Assembly: GCA_017744735.1 (NCBI GenBank)
Contig: JAGIAR010000012.1
Coordinates: forward strand, 1 to 64,000
Direction of reading: 5' to 3'
Length of the DNA stretch: 64,000 bases
Source: Novosphingobium sp.
GTDB lineage: Bacteria > Pseudomonadota > Alphaproteobacteria > Sphingomonadales > Sphingomonadaceae
Numbering within the stretch: the stretch's first letter is position 1; every line of letters begins with the position of its first letter. This document shows positions 55,064 through 63,138 of this stretch, one piece after another. A program made the position numbers and the translations under genes. The notes under the pieces are model-generated. The model did no database searches, was not told the DNA's origin, and saw only the letters and a list, made by a program, of their open reading frames with translations.

Positions 55064-56326
55064 ATGGCCACTATCGTCGGCGGTATCGCCACGTCGCATA
55101 CCCCCACCATCGCCTTCGCCAAGGATGCGAAGAAGTTCGACGATCCGGTGTGGAAGCCGATCTTCGAAGGCTATGAGCCGGTGCAGGAGTGGTTCCGCGC
55201 AAAGCAGCCCGACGTGCTGGTCTATATCTACAACGACCACATGACGGCGTTCTTCGACCACTACAGCCATTTCGCGCTCGGCGTGGGCGAGGAATTCGGC
55301 CCGGCCGACGAGGGCGGCGGCCCGCGCGACATTCCGGCGATCAAGGGCGATCCGGAATTCGCCGCGCATGTCGCCCGGGTGATGGTCGCGAACGAATTCG
55401 ACCTTTCCTATTTCCAGGGCAAGAATCTCGACCATGGCGCGTTCTCGCCTCTGTCGGTGATGGTCGATCACGACGACAAGGGCTGGGCCTGCAAGCTGTT
55501 GCCGGTCGTGTGCGGCGTGCTGACCGTGCCGCTGCCGAGCGCGCGCCGGTTCTGGAAGTTCGGCCGCTCGCTGCGCCAGGCGATCCTGTCGTATCCGAAG
55601 GACATCAAGGTCGCGATCGCCGGTACCGGCGGGCTGTCGCACCAGGTCCATGGCGAGGGCTGCGGGTTCAACAATCCCGAATGGGATCACGAATTCATGG
55701 ACCGGCTGGAGAAGGATCCCGAGGGCCTGCTCGACATGACCGTGGCCGAACTGGCCAAGCTCGGCGGCTGGGAAGGCGCCGAAGTGGTGATGTGGCTGAT
55801 GATGCGCGGGGCGCTCAGCGAAAAGGTCGAGGTCACCCACAAGACCTATTTCCTCCCCTCGATGACCCCGATCGCGACGATGATCCTCGAGGACACCGCG
55901 CAGGACGCGCCCGTCGAGGATCCGGAAGTCACCCGCGAGCGCGCGTGGCACGATTACGCCGGCGCCGAAGCGCTGGAGGGCACCTATCCCTTCACCATCG
56001 AGCGTTCGGTCAAGGGCTTCCGCCTCAATCACTTCCTCCATTCGCTGACCGATCCGGCGACGCGCAAGAAGTTCCGCGAGGACGAGGAAGGGACGATGCT
56101 CGCCGCCGGCCTGACCGACGAGGAACGCCGGCTGGTCCGCGAGCGCGACTGGATCGGGATGATCCACTACGGCGTGATCTTCTTCATGCTCGAGAAGCTC
56201 GGCGCGGTGACCGGCATCGGCAACATCGACATCTACGCCGCGTTCAAGGGCATGACCGTGCCGGAGTTCCAGAAGACCCGCAACGCCGCGATCACCTACG
56301 GTGTGGCGGGCAAGGAAGACAAGTAG
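55064..56326 (+). CDS. Gallate / 3-O-methylgallate-type dioxygenase (LigB-LigA fusion)
   Basis: 420 residues in one chain. The N-terminal about 290 residues are LigB-like (catalytic beta): GGIATSHTPTIAFA, YIYNDHMTAFFDH, GGLSHQVHGEG; His and Glu ligate Fe(II). The C-terminal about 120 residues are LigA-like, beginning FTIERSVKGFRLNHFLHSL. This fusion and length match DesB/GalA gallate dioxygenases and DesZ; sequence alone does not separate gallate from 3-O-methylgallate. It cleaves trihydroxybenzoates from syringyl lignin. GAGGAAAG precedes ATG. It lies alone. Confidence 0.85.
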   Translation: MATIVGGIATSHTPTIAFAKDAKKFDDPVWKPIFEGYEPVQEWFRAKQPDVLVYIYNDHMTAFFDHYSHFALGVGEEFGPADEGGGPRDIPAIKGDPEFAAHVARVMVANEFDLSYFQGKNLDHGAFSPLSVMVDHDDKGWACKLLPVVCGVLTVPLPSARRFWKFGRSLRQAILSYPKDIKVAIAGTGGLSHQVHGEGCGFNNPEWDHEFMDRLEKDPEGLLDMTVAELAKLGGWEGAEVVMWLMMRGALSEKVEVTHKTYFLPSMTPIATMILEDTAQDAPVEDPEVTRERAWHDYAGAEALEGTYPFTIERSVKGFRLNHFLHSLTDPATRKKFREDEEGTMLAAGLTDEERRLVRERDWIGMIHYGVIFFMLEKLGAVTGIGNIDIYAAFKGMTVPEFQKTRNAAITYGVAGKEDK

Positions 56327-56329
56327 GTC

Positions 56330-56737
56330 CTAGCTTGAGCTCCGGCGGCGGACCGGCCAGTCGGTCACGCCGCCGGTCCACAGCGCCAGCCAGACGATCA
56401 GCGGCTGCGCAAACATCCTGGGCACGTGATAGGCGAGGCCCAGCCCCCGGTCGGGCCGCGCCATGTCGATCAGGAAGTGGTTGATGTTGGCCGGGAAGAC
56501 GCACACCGCGTAGAGTGCCAAGCCGATCGCTCCGGCGCGCCGCAACGGTCTCGACCACGGCTGCACCAGCGCGACCGCGCCCAACAGCTCCGCCACCCCG
56601 GTCGCGAATATGACCGTCTCCGGCCATGGCACCCACTGCGGCGTGATGCGCAGGAACGGCGCCGGTGCGGCCAGGTGAATGCAACCGGCGACGGCATAGA
56701 AGATGCCGAGCGACCAGCGAAGCAGAATGCGGATCAT
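56330..56737 (-). CDS. DoxX-like membrane protein
   Basis: 135 residues with four hydrophobic segments. RWSLGIFYAVAGCIHLAAPAPF and FATGVAELLGAVALV are typical of the DoxX/DoxD-like family. The role is not settled; some members are proposed quinone- or redox-linked. It ends 3 bases from the convergent dioxygenase stop. ATG 56737 is chosen since the first TM segment begins directly. Confidence 0.75.
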   Translation of the reverse strand: MIRILLRWSLGIFYAVAGCIHLAAPAPFLRITPQWVPWPETVIFATGVAELLGAVALVQPWSRPLRRAGAIGLALYAVCVFPANINHFLIDMARPDRGLGLAYHVPRMFAQPLIVWLALWTGGVTDWPVRRRSSS

Positions 56738-56771
56738 CAGGGCGGCTGATAGCCCCGCCCATGCGCGGTGG

Positions 56772-57233
56772 CTAGGCCACCCGCTCCGCCGCCCGCACCG
56801 CGACCTCGCCGCTATCCTCGCCATCCCAGTAGTGGATGCGCCGGGCCTCGACCTCGATCAGGACCATGCCGGGCGTATCGATGCCCTGCTTGAACCAGCG
56901 GCCCATGCTGTCGTCCCAGTGTTTGGCGAACAGCAGCTTGTCCTTGATCAGCCGGGCATGGCCTTCGACATGGATGAACATGCCCGGCTTGCCGACGATG
57001 CCGAGCAGGCCGGCCTTGCCCTGATAGGTCAGGCCGACCGAGGGATCCTTCGCGAGGTCCTTTACCATCTGCGCATCGTCGAGCGTGAAGAACCAGCTGG
57101 TTCCCTCGTATTCGACCTCGCGGTTGTTGCTCATCGGCCGGCCGCCGATCGAACCGTCCGGCGCGCGGCTCACCAGCATGCAGAAATCGATGTCCCGCAT
57201 GGCGGCGGAAATGTCTGACAGGGTCTTGGTCAT
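56772..57233 (-). CDS. Pyridoxamine-5'-phosphate-oxidase-like FMN protein (general stress protein 26 family)
   Basis: 153 residues with a flavin split-barrel: FCMLVSRAPDGSIGGRPM, WFFTLDDAQMVKDLAKDPSV and FIHVEGHARLIKDK match the YdaG/GSP26 group. TAGGAG lies 8 bases before ATG 57233. Such proteins bind FMN or similar cofactors and are induced by general stress. It is upstream of the DoxX-like gene and 100 bases downstream of the MerR gene on the same strand. Confidence 0.85.
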   Translation of the reverse strand: MTKTLSDISAAMRDIDFCMLVSRAPDGSIGGRPMSNNREVEYEGTSWFFTLDDAQMVKDLAKDPSVGLTYQGKAGLLGIVGKPGMFIHVEGHARLIKDKLLFAKHWDDSMGRWFKQGIDTPGMVLIEVEARRIHYWDGEDSGEVAVRAAERVA

Positions 57234-57333
57234 GCGAATGCTCCTAAATGCGTTCGTATGACCAATCCCCCGGAGCGCCGCGCCGTTCCTGCGTTGCGGC
57301 AGAATGGGGCGGGAAGGCGTCGATCCGGCCTCG

Positions 57334-58092
57334 CTACGCCCTGCGCGCCTGCAGAGCTGCGCGCAGGAAACGATAGACCTCCGGATCGAACGGAGCATGC
57401 ACTTCTCCGCGATCGATCTTCTCCTGCACCGCCTTCGCTCCGTCGCGCATTCCCGGCACCGCGATTGCCGATCGCACCGGCTCGATCAGCGCCTGGTATT
57501 CGTCGATGAAGGGCTGCGCCGCCGGCCCGACGGGATCGAGCGGCAGCGCCGCCTTGATCCGATCGACCAGTGCCAGCAGCCGCTCCAGCTGCGCGCGCCG
57601 GTCGAAGCCTTCGGGCAATGCGGACTGCACCCGTTTCACCGCGTCGCGCTGCTGCTCGCTCATGTGGCCCGCGGCCGCTTCGAGCCATTTTTCCTTGGTC
57701 ATTGTCGTTTCTCCCTGACGGATCAGCGAGCAGAAGGTCGCGACATCGATGGGCTCGCTACGGTCGATGCGGGACAGGATTGATTGGAGCAGGCCGCGCG
57801 AGGCGGCGATCTCGCGTTCGCGCTCGGCCAGCGCGGCGATCTGCGCCAGCACGAGGCCGCGCAGGTCGAGCGGGCGGCGCGACAGCAGCGGCTGGATCTG
57901 TGCGACGGTCAGACCGGCGCGCTTCAATGCCAGGATCTGGTGCAGCCGCTCGAGCTCGGACGGGCCGTAGCGTCGGCGCCCCGAGTAGGTGCGCAGCGGC
58001 GCGATCAGCCCGCGCGCCTCGTAGAAGCGCAGTGCGCGCGCGGTCAGGCCGGTGCGGCGGACAACTTCGGCGATGTCGAGCGAATCGGGCAT
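57334..58092 (-). CDS. MerR-family transcriptional regulator
   Basis: 252 residues. The N-terminal winged helix reads IAEVVRRTGLTARALRFYEARGLI, then RRRYGPSELERLHQILALK, followed by a dimerisation coiled coil. The C-terminal about 130 residues (WLEAAAGHMSEQQRDAVKRV onward) are helical and resemble TipAS-like effector-binding domains. No metal-binding Cys pattern is seen, so a drug or organic ligand is likelier. Target unknown; the stress genes downstream are candidates. Confidence 0.88.
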   Translation of the reverse strand: MPDSLDIAEVVRRTGLTARALRFYEARGLIAPLRTYSGRRRYGPSELERLHQILALKRAGLTVAQIQPLLSRRPLDLRGLVLAQIAALAEREREIAASRGLLQSILSRIDRSEPIDVATFCSLIRQGETTMTKEKWLEAAAGHMSEQQRDAVKRVQSALPEGFDRRAQLERLLALVDRIKAALPLDPVGPAAQPFIDEYQALIEPVRSAIAVPGMRDGAKAVQEKIDRGEVHAPFDPEVYRFLRAALQARRA

Positions 58093-58135
58093 GCAGGGCT
58101 TATCGCACTTGACGCAGGGTCAAGTTCAAGCGGCT

Positions 58136-58573
58136 TCAGGCCCCAGGTACCCAGCCCTTCGGCGCGAGGGTGAAGCCGGCGAAGTCGAACCCCGGCACCA
58201 CCACGCAGCTCACCAGCGAATAGCCGAAGCTGCCGACCGGCGCAGGCTCGGCCGCCTGCCATTCGCCCGGTTGCACCACCTGCTGGACCGCATGCCCGCC
58301 AGGCACATCGCTGCCCATAAGCACCGTCCGCACCGGCCCGGTTTCGGTTGCGCTCAGCGAGAGGCGCAGCGGATCGCCTGCATGGAACAGCCAGATTTCG
58401 GCCGCATCGACCCGGTGCCAGTGGCTGCGCTGGCCTGCTTCGAGCAGGAAGTGGATCGCGGTGCCGCCCGCGCGCTCGCCCGGCGGGGCCTGCGCTCGCC
58501 AGGTCTCGCGATACCACCCGCCTTCGGGGTGGGGTTGGAGCTTGAGTTGCTCGATCAGATAAGGGGCGCTCAA
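58136..58573 (-). CDS. DUF985 cupin-5 family protein
   Basis: 145 residues. LKLQPHPEGGWYRETWRA is the DUF985 signature, with FLLEAGQRSHWHRVDAAEIW (metal-binding His/Glu) and the closing GFDFAGFTLAP. Relatives bind sugars or act on small molecules; the function is unknown. The best start is TTG 58573, immediately downstream of a palindromic element whose hairpin GGGAGAAG serves as ribosome binding site. Confidence 0.8.
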   Translation of the reverse strand: MSAPYLIEQLKLQPHPEGGWYRETWRAQAPPGERAGGTAIHFLLEAGQRSHWHRVDAAEIWLFHAGDPLRLSLSATETGPVRTVLMGSDVPGGHAVQQVVQPGEWQAAEPAPVGSFGYSLVSCVVVPGFDFAGFTLAPKGWVPGA

Positions 58574-58743
58574 ATTCTTCTCCCGTTGACGGGAGAAGGA
58601 TACGCAGGCTTGCGGCTTTGCCGCTAGCCGAAGTTGGATGAGGGTTGGTTTGCTTTGAAAACGAGGCAGCCCTCATCCAGGTTCCGCTAACTCGCTGCGC
58701 GAGCAAGCTTCACCATCCTTCTCCCGTCAACGGGAGAAGAATT
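58573..58743. repeat. MITE-like element with perfect 29-base inverted ends (family C)
   Basis: The left end (58573-58601) and right end (58715-58743) are perfect inverted copies containing TTCTCCCGTTGACGGGAGAA, itself a hairpin. Inside are TAGCCGAAGTTGGATGAGGG and its partial inverse. The 171-base element fills the gap between the DUF985 and GFA genes. Confidence 0.9.
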
Positions 58744-58778
58744 GTCCGGCCCGCATCTTTCCTGATACCACGCGCAGC

Positions 58779-59186
58779 ATGATCACCCTCACCTGCCTTT
58801 GCGGCCAAGTCCGCCTCGAAACCGGACGTCCCGATTACATCAACGAATGCAATTGCACTCTGTGCCGCAAGTCCGGCGCGCGCTGGGCCTATTTCGATCC
58901 CGCCACGGTGACAGTCGAAGGCGTGACGAAGGGCTATTCGCGCGCCGACAAGGCCGAGCCGGGCGCCGAGGTGCAATCCTGCCCCGAGTGCGGCGCGACC
59001 ACCCATTTCGTGCTCACGCCCGCGATGGTGGCGAAGCACGGCAACACGCTGATGGGGGTCAACATGCTGCTGGCGGACGAGGCCGATCTCGCCGGGGTCG
59101 AACTGCGTTTTCCGGACGGTGCGGCGTGGGACGGGGCGGGCGCCTTCACCTATGTGCGCGAGGCGCGGGTGATCGGGGAGGGTTAG
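58779..59186 (+). CDS. GFA/CENP-V-domain protein (glutathione-dependent formaldehyde-activating-like)
   Basis: 135 residues. Zinc-binding cysteines are in TCLCGQVRLE, CNCTLCRKSGA and SCPECGATTHF, the GFA pattern. In Gfa these bind Zn and glutathione-formaldehyde adducts, but most GFA-fold proteins have no proven activity. ATG 58779 lies 35 bases right of the repeat element. It ends convergently, overlapping the next stop by 3 bases. Confidence 0.85.
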   Translation: MITLTCLCGQVRLETGRPDYINECNCTLCRKSGARWAYFDPATVTVEGVTKGYSRADKAEPGAEVQSCPECGATTHFVLTPAMVAKHGNTLMGVNMLLADEADLAGVELRFPDGAAWDGAGAFTYVREARVIGEG

Positions 59187-59575
59187 TCCGTGACCCTAAA
59201 CGGATGGTCGGGGTTCTCGCGGATGAAGGCCTCAACCTCCCGAAACCGCTCGGGATAAGGCTCGATCCGACGCCAACTCTCATGGCTGGGGAAACGAAAA
59301 CCGGCCCTCCAGAGGGCCTCGACCTTCTTCCATTGTTCTAGGTCCGATTTCTTCGGAGCCTTGAAGCCGCGGCCCATCCTGCTGAGTTCGCTGCGGCATT
59401 GTGGGCATATCGCGGCCTGTTTGTCAGCCAGCTTCCAAGATTTTCGGCATTCGAAACAGGCGTGAGCGACCAGATAGGTCGGTCCGCCGACCGGCGTTGG
59501 CAGTTCCGAGATGACGCGATTGCCGATCGCTTTGCGCAATTCCATGCGCGCCGCCTGCGCCGGTGATTTTTCCAT
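59183..59575 (-). CDS. Zinc-ribbon protein of unknown function
   Basis: 130 residues. One zinc ribbon is formed by CFECRKSW and ICPQCRSE; the flanks are basic and aromatic (RGFKAPKKSDLEQWKKVEAL, RFPSHESWRRIEPYP). I do not recognise a family. ATG 59575 is preferred to a TTG six codons upstream. The GC content is lower than its neighbours, suggesting either lower constraint or acquisition. Confidence 0.65.
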   Translation of the reverse strand: MEKSPAQAARMELRKAIGNRVISELPTPVGGPTYLVAHACFECRKSWKLADKQAAICPQCRSELSRMGRGFKAPKKSDLEQWKKVEALWRAGFRFPSHESWRRIEPYPERFREVEAFIRENPDHPFRVTD

Positions 59576-59666
59576 CAAGCGAGAATGCAGCAATCTTGGT
59601 TTGTCTGCAATTTATCGCTCACGAAGAAACTAGCCACGCCATTTCCCTCATGCCACCATCCGCCCC

Positions 59667-60404
59667 ATGACAATCCGAACCGGCATCGGCGGCTGGGTCT
59701 ACGAGCCCTGGCGCGAGACCTTCTATCCCAAGGGCACCAAGCAGGCGGACGAGCTGGCCTATGCCTCGCGCCAGGTCCGCGCGATCGAGATCAACGCGAC
59801 CTTCTACAGCCGCCAGAAGCCCGAGAGCTTTGCGAAGTGGCGCGACGCGACACCCGAGGGCTTCGTGTTCGCGCTCAAGGGCTCGCGCTTCGTCAGCAAC
59901 CGCCGCAATCTGGCCGAAGCGGGCGAGGGGGTGCAGAACTTCGTCGCGCAGGGGCTGACCGAACTGGGCGACAAGCTCGGCCCGATCTTCTGGCAGCTTG
60001 CGAAGACCAAGACATTCGACGCGGAGGAAATAGCCGCCTTCTTTGCGCTTCTGCCGCGGGAGCATGACGGCCTCGGGCTGCGCCATGCGATCGAGGTCGG
60101 GCATGACAGCTTCGCCTGCGCCGAGTTCACGGAGCTGGCGCAAAAGGCCGGGGTTGCGATCGTCTATTCCGAGGAGGAAGCGCGCCCGGCGATCGACGCG
60201 AACACAGCCGGCTTCCGCTATGCCCGCTTGCAGGGGATGCAGTCGGAGATCGAGACCGGCTATCCGGACGAAGACCTCGACCGCCTCGCCGCGCTCTGCC
60301 GTCGCTGGGATAGCGAGGGTTCCGACGTGTTCTGTTTCCTGATCAACGGTGCGAAGGAAAGAGCACCCGCTGCGGCGATGGCTTTGGCCGAGCGGCTATT
60401 CTGA
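59667..60404 (+). CDS. DUF72 family protein (YecE-like)
   Basis: 245 residues with a TIM-barrel DUF72 signature: RTGIGGWVYEPWRETFYPKG, AIEINATFYSRQKPESFAKW, GFVFALKGSRFVSNRRNL and GPIFWQLAKTKTFD. The function is unknown; the fold resembles sugar-isomerase-type barrels. It is not coupled to neighbours and is followed by a palindromic repeat. Confidence 0.9.
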   Translation: MTIRTGIGGWVYEPWRETFYPKGTKQADELAYASRQVRAIEINATFYSRQKPESFAKWRDATPEGFVFALKGSRFVSNRRNLAEAGEGVQNFVAQGLTELGDKLGPIFWQLAKTKTFDAEEIAAFFALLPREHDGLGLRHAIEVGHDSFACAEFTELAQKAGVAIVYSEEEARPAIDANTAGFRYARLQGMQSEIETGYPDEDLDRLAALCRRWDSEGSDVFCFLINGAKERAPAAAMALAERLF

Positions 60405-60406
60405 CA

Positions 60407-60529
60407 GCTCCCCTCGCCAAGCTTCGCTAGCCGCCGATGCGGCAAGCTGCGCTATCCTCTCCCCTCGCCGAGGGGAGAGGATACGGAGGCTTGGCGATCT
60501 ATCGCCTAGCCGGAGTTGGAGAGGGGTGC
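60407..60529. repeat. Palindromic repeat (family C-like) between DUF72 and CsbD genes
   Basis: A central perfect hairpin ATCCTCTCCCCTC-GCC-GAGGGGAGAGGAT (60454-60482) joins two inverted units: left CTCCCCTCGCCAAGCTTCGC and right GGCTTGGCGATCTATCGCC... AGAGGGG. It could also act as a transcription terminator for the DUF72 gene. Confidence 0.8.
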
Positions 60530-60552
60530 TCCGGCAACGTTACCTGAACAGC

Positions 60553-60580
60553 AAAACGCCGCCCCCTGAGGAGCGGCGCC
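60553..60580 (-). terminator. Rho-independent terminator of the CsbD-like gene
   Basis: On the minus strand CGCCGC-TCCTCAGGGG-GCGGCG is followed by TTTTGC, about 20 bases after the csbD-like stop. Confidence 0.85.
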
Positions 60581-60602
60581 TGCTTGTTAGCGGAAGCTTC
60601 GC

Positions 60603-60782
60603 TTACTTCGCGCCGGTGCCGACCGGGGCGGTCTTCGGCGCCTTGCCGTCTTCGACCCGGCCTTCGTTGCGCAGCTCGCGGCCTTCCTCGGCCTTGCGCT
60701 GGCTCTCGACCGACTTGCCGTGCTCGTTCATTTCTTCCTTCACGTAGCCGGCCGCTTCCTTGATCTTGCCTTCGACGCTCAT
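60603..60782 (-). CDS. CsbD-like stress protein
   Basis: 59 residues. VEGKIKEAAGYVKEEMNEHG is the CsbD consensus (GKIKEAAG); the rest is charged and probably disordered (KAEEGRELRNEGRVEDGK). CsbD proteins are general-stress-induced, function unknown. Before ATG 60782 lies AGGAGA at good distance, and a clear terminator follows. Confidence 0.88.
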   Translation of the reverse strand: MSVEGKIKEAAGYVKEEMNEHGKSVESQRKAEEGRELRNEGRVEDGKAPKTAPVGTGAK

Positions 60783-60936
60783 GACATTTCTCCTGAGTTT
60801 GCGGGTCTCACGTCCTTGCCGATCAAACGGCCGGCAGCGGGAGCCGTTCCTGCGGTTCGTCGCAGAAATGCGCGGTATCCCGCTTGCCAATGCTGCAGTG
60901 CATGATAGCCTGCTGCGCTGCAACACGGAGGCGCGG

Positions 60937-61710
60937 GTGGCGGGTGCGAGCGCAGGGGAGGCTTCGGAGCTCAAGGCCGGCGGCGGCCATCGCCTGTGGG
61001 TGCGGCTGACCCACTGGACCATCGCCGGCGCGGTGCTGACGCTGATCTATTCGGGCGTCGCGATCCTGATGGTCCATCCGAAGCTCTATTGGGGCATGGC
61101 GGGCAACGACCTGATGACGCCGCTGTTCGAGATCCCGATCGGCCCGAACTACCGCCAGGGAAGCTTCGGCCCGGCGGAGCCGTTCTTCGCGGCGGCTGGC
61201 GGCCCGGTCACCGCGGACCGGCTGGTCGAGCCGTGGAACCAGAACGGCTGGGCGCGCAGCCTGCATTTCCTCGCCGCGTGGTTCTTCCTGCTCGGGATCG
61301 CGGCCTATTGGCTGGCGGGCCTGTTCACCGGCCATCTGCGCCGCAATCTGCTGCCGCGCAGGAACGAGCTGGGCGGGCGCAATCTGTGGGCGGATGTGAA
61401 GGCGCACCTCCGCTTCCCCATGCCGATCGCCCGGGTCGGTCCGCCCTATGCGATCCTGCAGAAGATTTCCTATGCGCTGGTCGCGCTGGCGCTGCCGCTG
61501 ATGTTCCTCACCGGGATCACCATGTCGCCCGCGATCACCACCGACTACCCGGTTCTGCTCGACCTCTTCGGCGGCACGCAGTCGGCGCGCACGATCCATT
61601 TCTTCACCTTCGCCTTCCTCGCGCTGTTCCTGCTGGTCCATCTGGCGATGATCCTGCTCACCGGCCCGCTGCGGCAATTGCGGGCGATGGTGCTGGGAGG
61701 CGCGGAATGA
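60937..61710 (+). CDS. Cytochrome b561-type membrane subunit
   Basis: 257 residues from GTG 60937 (GGAGG five bases before). Four or more hydrophobic segments carry histidines at heme-ligand positions: HRLWVRLTHWTIAGAVL, ARSLHFLAAWFFLLGI, TIHFFTFAFLALFLLVHLAM. This is the Ni/Fe-hydrogenase/thiosulfate-reductase-type cytochrome b. It overlaps the molybdopterin oxidoreductase start (ATGA), so it is likely the quinone-linked membrane anchor of that enzyme. Confidence 0.85.
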   Translation: MAGASAGEASELKAGGGHRLWVRLTHWTIAGAVLTLIYSGVAILMVHPKLYWGMAGNDLMTPLFEIPIGPNYRQGSFGPAEPFFAAAGGPVTADRLVEPWNQNGWARSLHFLAAWFFLLGIAAYWLAGLFTGHLRRNLLPRRNELGGRNLWADVKAHLRFPMPIARVGPPYAILQKISYALVALALPLMFLTGITMSPAITTDYPVLLDLFGGTQSARTIHFFTFAFLALFLLVHLAMILLTGPLRQLRAMVLGGAE

Positions 61711-62438
61711 GCGGGTTCCGGCTCTCGCGCCGCGCGCTGATCGGCGGGCTCGCTTCGGGCGGGGGAATGCTGCTGTCGGGCTGCAACGAGCAATCGCCCA
61801 CCTACGGCAGCATCCTGCGGATGGGCGACAATTTCACCTACGATGCGCAGCGCCTGCTGCTCTCGCACGGCAAGCTCGTGCGCGAATACGACCGCTCGCA
61901 GATCTCCTCGATGCCGGCTACCGGCATGGTCGATCCGGGCAAGATCGAGGGCGGCGAGGCCTATGCGGCGTTGCGGAAAGGCGGGTTCGAGGATTGGCGG
62001 ATCGAGGTCGGCGGCAGAGTCGCACGGCCGGGCAGCTTTTCGCTCGCCGATCTCAAGCGGATGCAGTCGCGCACCCAGATCACCCGCCACATGTGCGAGG
62101 AAGGCTGGAGCGCAATCGCGGAATGGACCGGAGTGGCGCTGCCGGTGTTGCTCGCCGCGGTCGGCGTGGCGTCCAGCGCGCGGTTCGTGCAGTTTCACAG
62201 CTTCGACGGGTGGCAGGACCAGATCGACATGGTCGATGCGCTCCATCCGCAAACCCTGCTCGCCTACGGCATGAACGGGCGCGACCTGCCGATCGGGCAC
62301 GGTGCGCCGCTGCGCCTCAGGGTCGAGCGCCAGATCGGCTACCGCAGCATGAAATTCCTCAAGCGGATCGTCGTCGCCGACCACTTCGATACCTTCGGCG
62401 CGACCTCGCGCGGCTGGGCCTGGCACACCGGAATCTGA
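61707..62438 (+). CDS. Tat-exported molybdopterin oxidoreductase (sulfite-oxidase/YedY fold)
   Basis: 243 residues. The N-terminus has a twin-arginine signal (LSRRALIGG) with a possible lipobox (LLSGC). The sulfite-oxidase fold shows WRIEVGGRVARPGSFSLADL and the Mo-ligating cysteine in TRHMCEEGWSAIAEWTGV. It should act in the periplasm as the catalytic subunit with the b561 protein; relatives include MsrP (methionine sulfoxide reductase), which uses MsrQ. The substrate is not predictable. Confidence 0.88.
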   Translation: MSGFRLSRRALIGGLASGGGMLLSGCNEQSPTYGSILRMGDNFTYDAQRLLLSHGKLVREYDRSQISSMPATGMVDPGKIEGGEAYAALRKGGFEDWRIEVGGRVARPGSFSLADLKRMQSRTQITRHMCEEGWSAIAEWTGVALPVLLAAVGVASSARFVQFHSFDGWQDQIDMVDALHPQTLLAYGMNGRDLPIGHGAPLRLRVERQIGYRSMKFLKRIVVADHFDTFGATSRGWAWHTGI

Positions 62439-62462
62439 CCCCCCTCTCAAGGAGCATCTACC

Positions 62463-63068
62463 ATGAAATTGAGGATCGCGGGCGCATGCCTCGCACTAGC
62501 GGCGATTACGCTGGCCGGGGCTCCGGCCTCGGCGGACACGCCCGGGGCCCCGGCGCCCGCCGCCAGGCCGCCGCTGGTCGCGGCCGACTTCGTCGTTCCG
62601 ACCGCGATCGACGGGCCGGGCTTCAAGCTGGTGCCGTTCAGCCCGGCCTTGGCCAAGATCGACTACGCCGCCTACATGTCGTCGATCGAGCATTTGCAGA
62701 CGACCTTCAGCCGCACCACCGAATGGCCGCGCGAAGGGATTACCGACGCGGATGCGATCAAGGATATGGAAGGCGAGCAGGCACGCTTCGTAGCCCGCAA
62801 GGCCTTCGACTATTCGGTCCAGACGCCCGACGGCAGCCGCGAGCTCGGCAGCGTCTACATCACCCCCAGCCCGGTCGCCGGCTATGACGCGGTGGTCCGC
62901 CTGTGGGTGACCAAGGCCGATTACGACCGTGGCTTCGACGCCGAGCTGTACCAGTGGGTGCAGGAGTGGGTGAAGAAGGACTGGCCCTTCGCGAAGGTCG
63001 CCTATCCGGGCCGCGCGATCGACTGGGCGACCTGGGACGCGCTGGTTCCGCCGCGCAAGGGAGGGTGA
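62463..63068 (+). CDS. Secreted protein of unknown function downstream of the oxidoreductase
   Basis: 201 residues with a signal peptide (LRIAGACLALAAITLAGAPA). The mature part has GPGFKLVPFSPALAKIDYAA, TEWPREGITDADAIKDMEGE, FDYSVQTPDGSRELGSVYI and a C-terminal GRAIDWATWDALVPP, a pattern resembling GNAT-like acyltransferase folds with the CoA loop lost. Function unknown. It lies 24 bases after the oxidoreductase stop with a weak GGAG before it, so a three-gene operon is likely. Confidence 0.6.
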   Translation: MKLRIAGACLALAAITLAGAPASADTPGAPAPAARPPLVAADFVVPTAIDGPGFKLVPFSPALAKIDYAAYMSSIEHLQTTFSRTTEWPREGITDADAIKDMEGEQARFVARKAFDYSVQTPDGSRELGSVYITPSPVAGYDAVVRLWVTKADYDRGFDAELYQWVQEWVKKDWPFAKVAYPGRAIDWATWDALVPPRKGG

Positions 63069-63087
63069 ATTCGCCGATCCCGAAACG

Positions 63088-63114
63088 AAAAGGGGCGGGC
63101 CTCGGGCCCGCCCC
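63088..63114 (-). terminator. Rho-independent terminator between convergent genes
   Basis: The arms GGGGCGGGC (63092-63100) and GCCCGCCCC (63106-63114) enclose CTCGG. On the minus strand it is followed by TTTTCG, terminating the OmpA-family gene; it could also stop rightward transcripts. Confidence 0.85.
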
Positions 63115-63138
63115 AAATCGTTCGGCTGGCGAAGAAGC

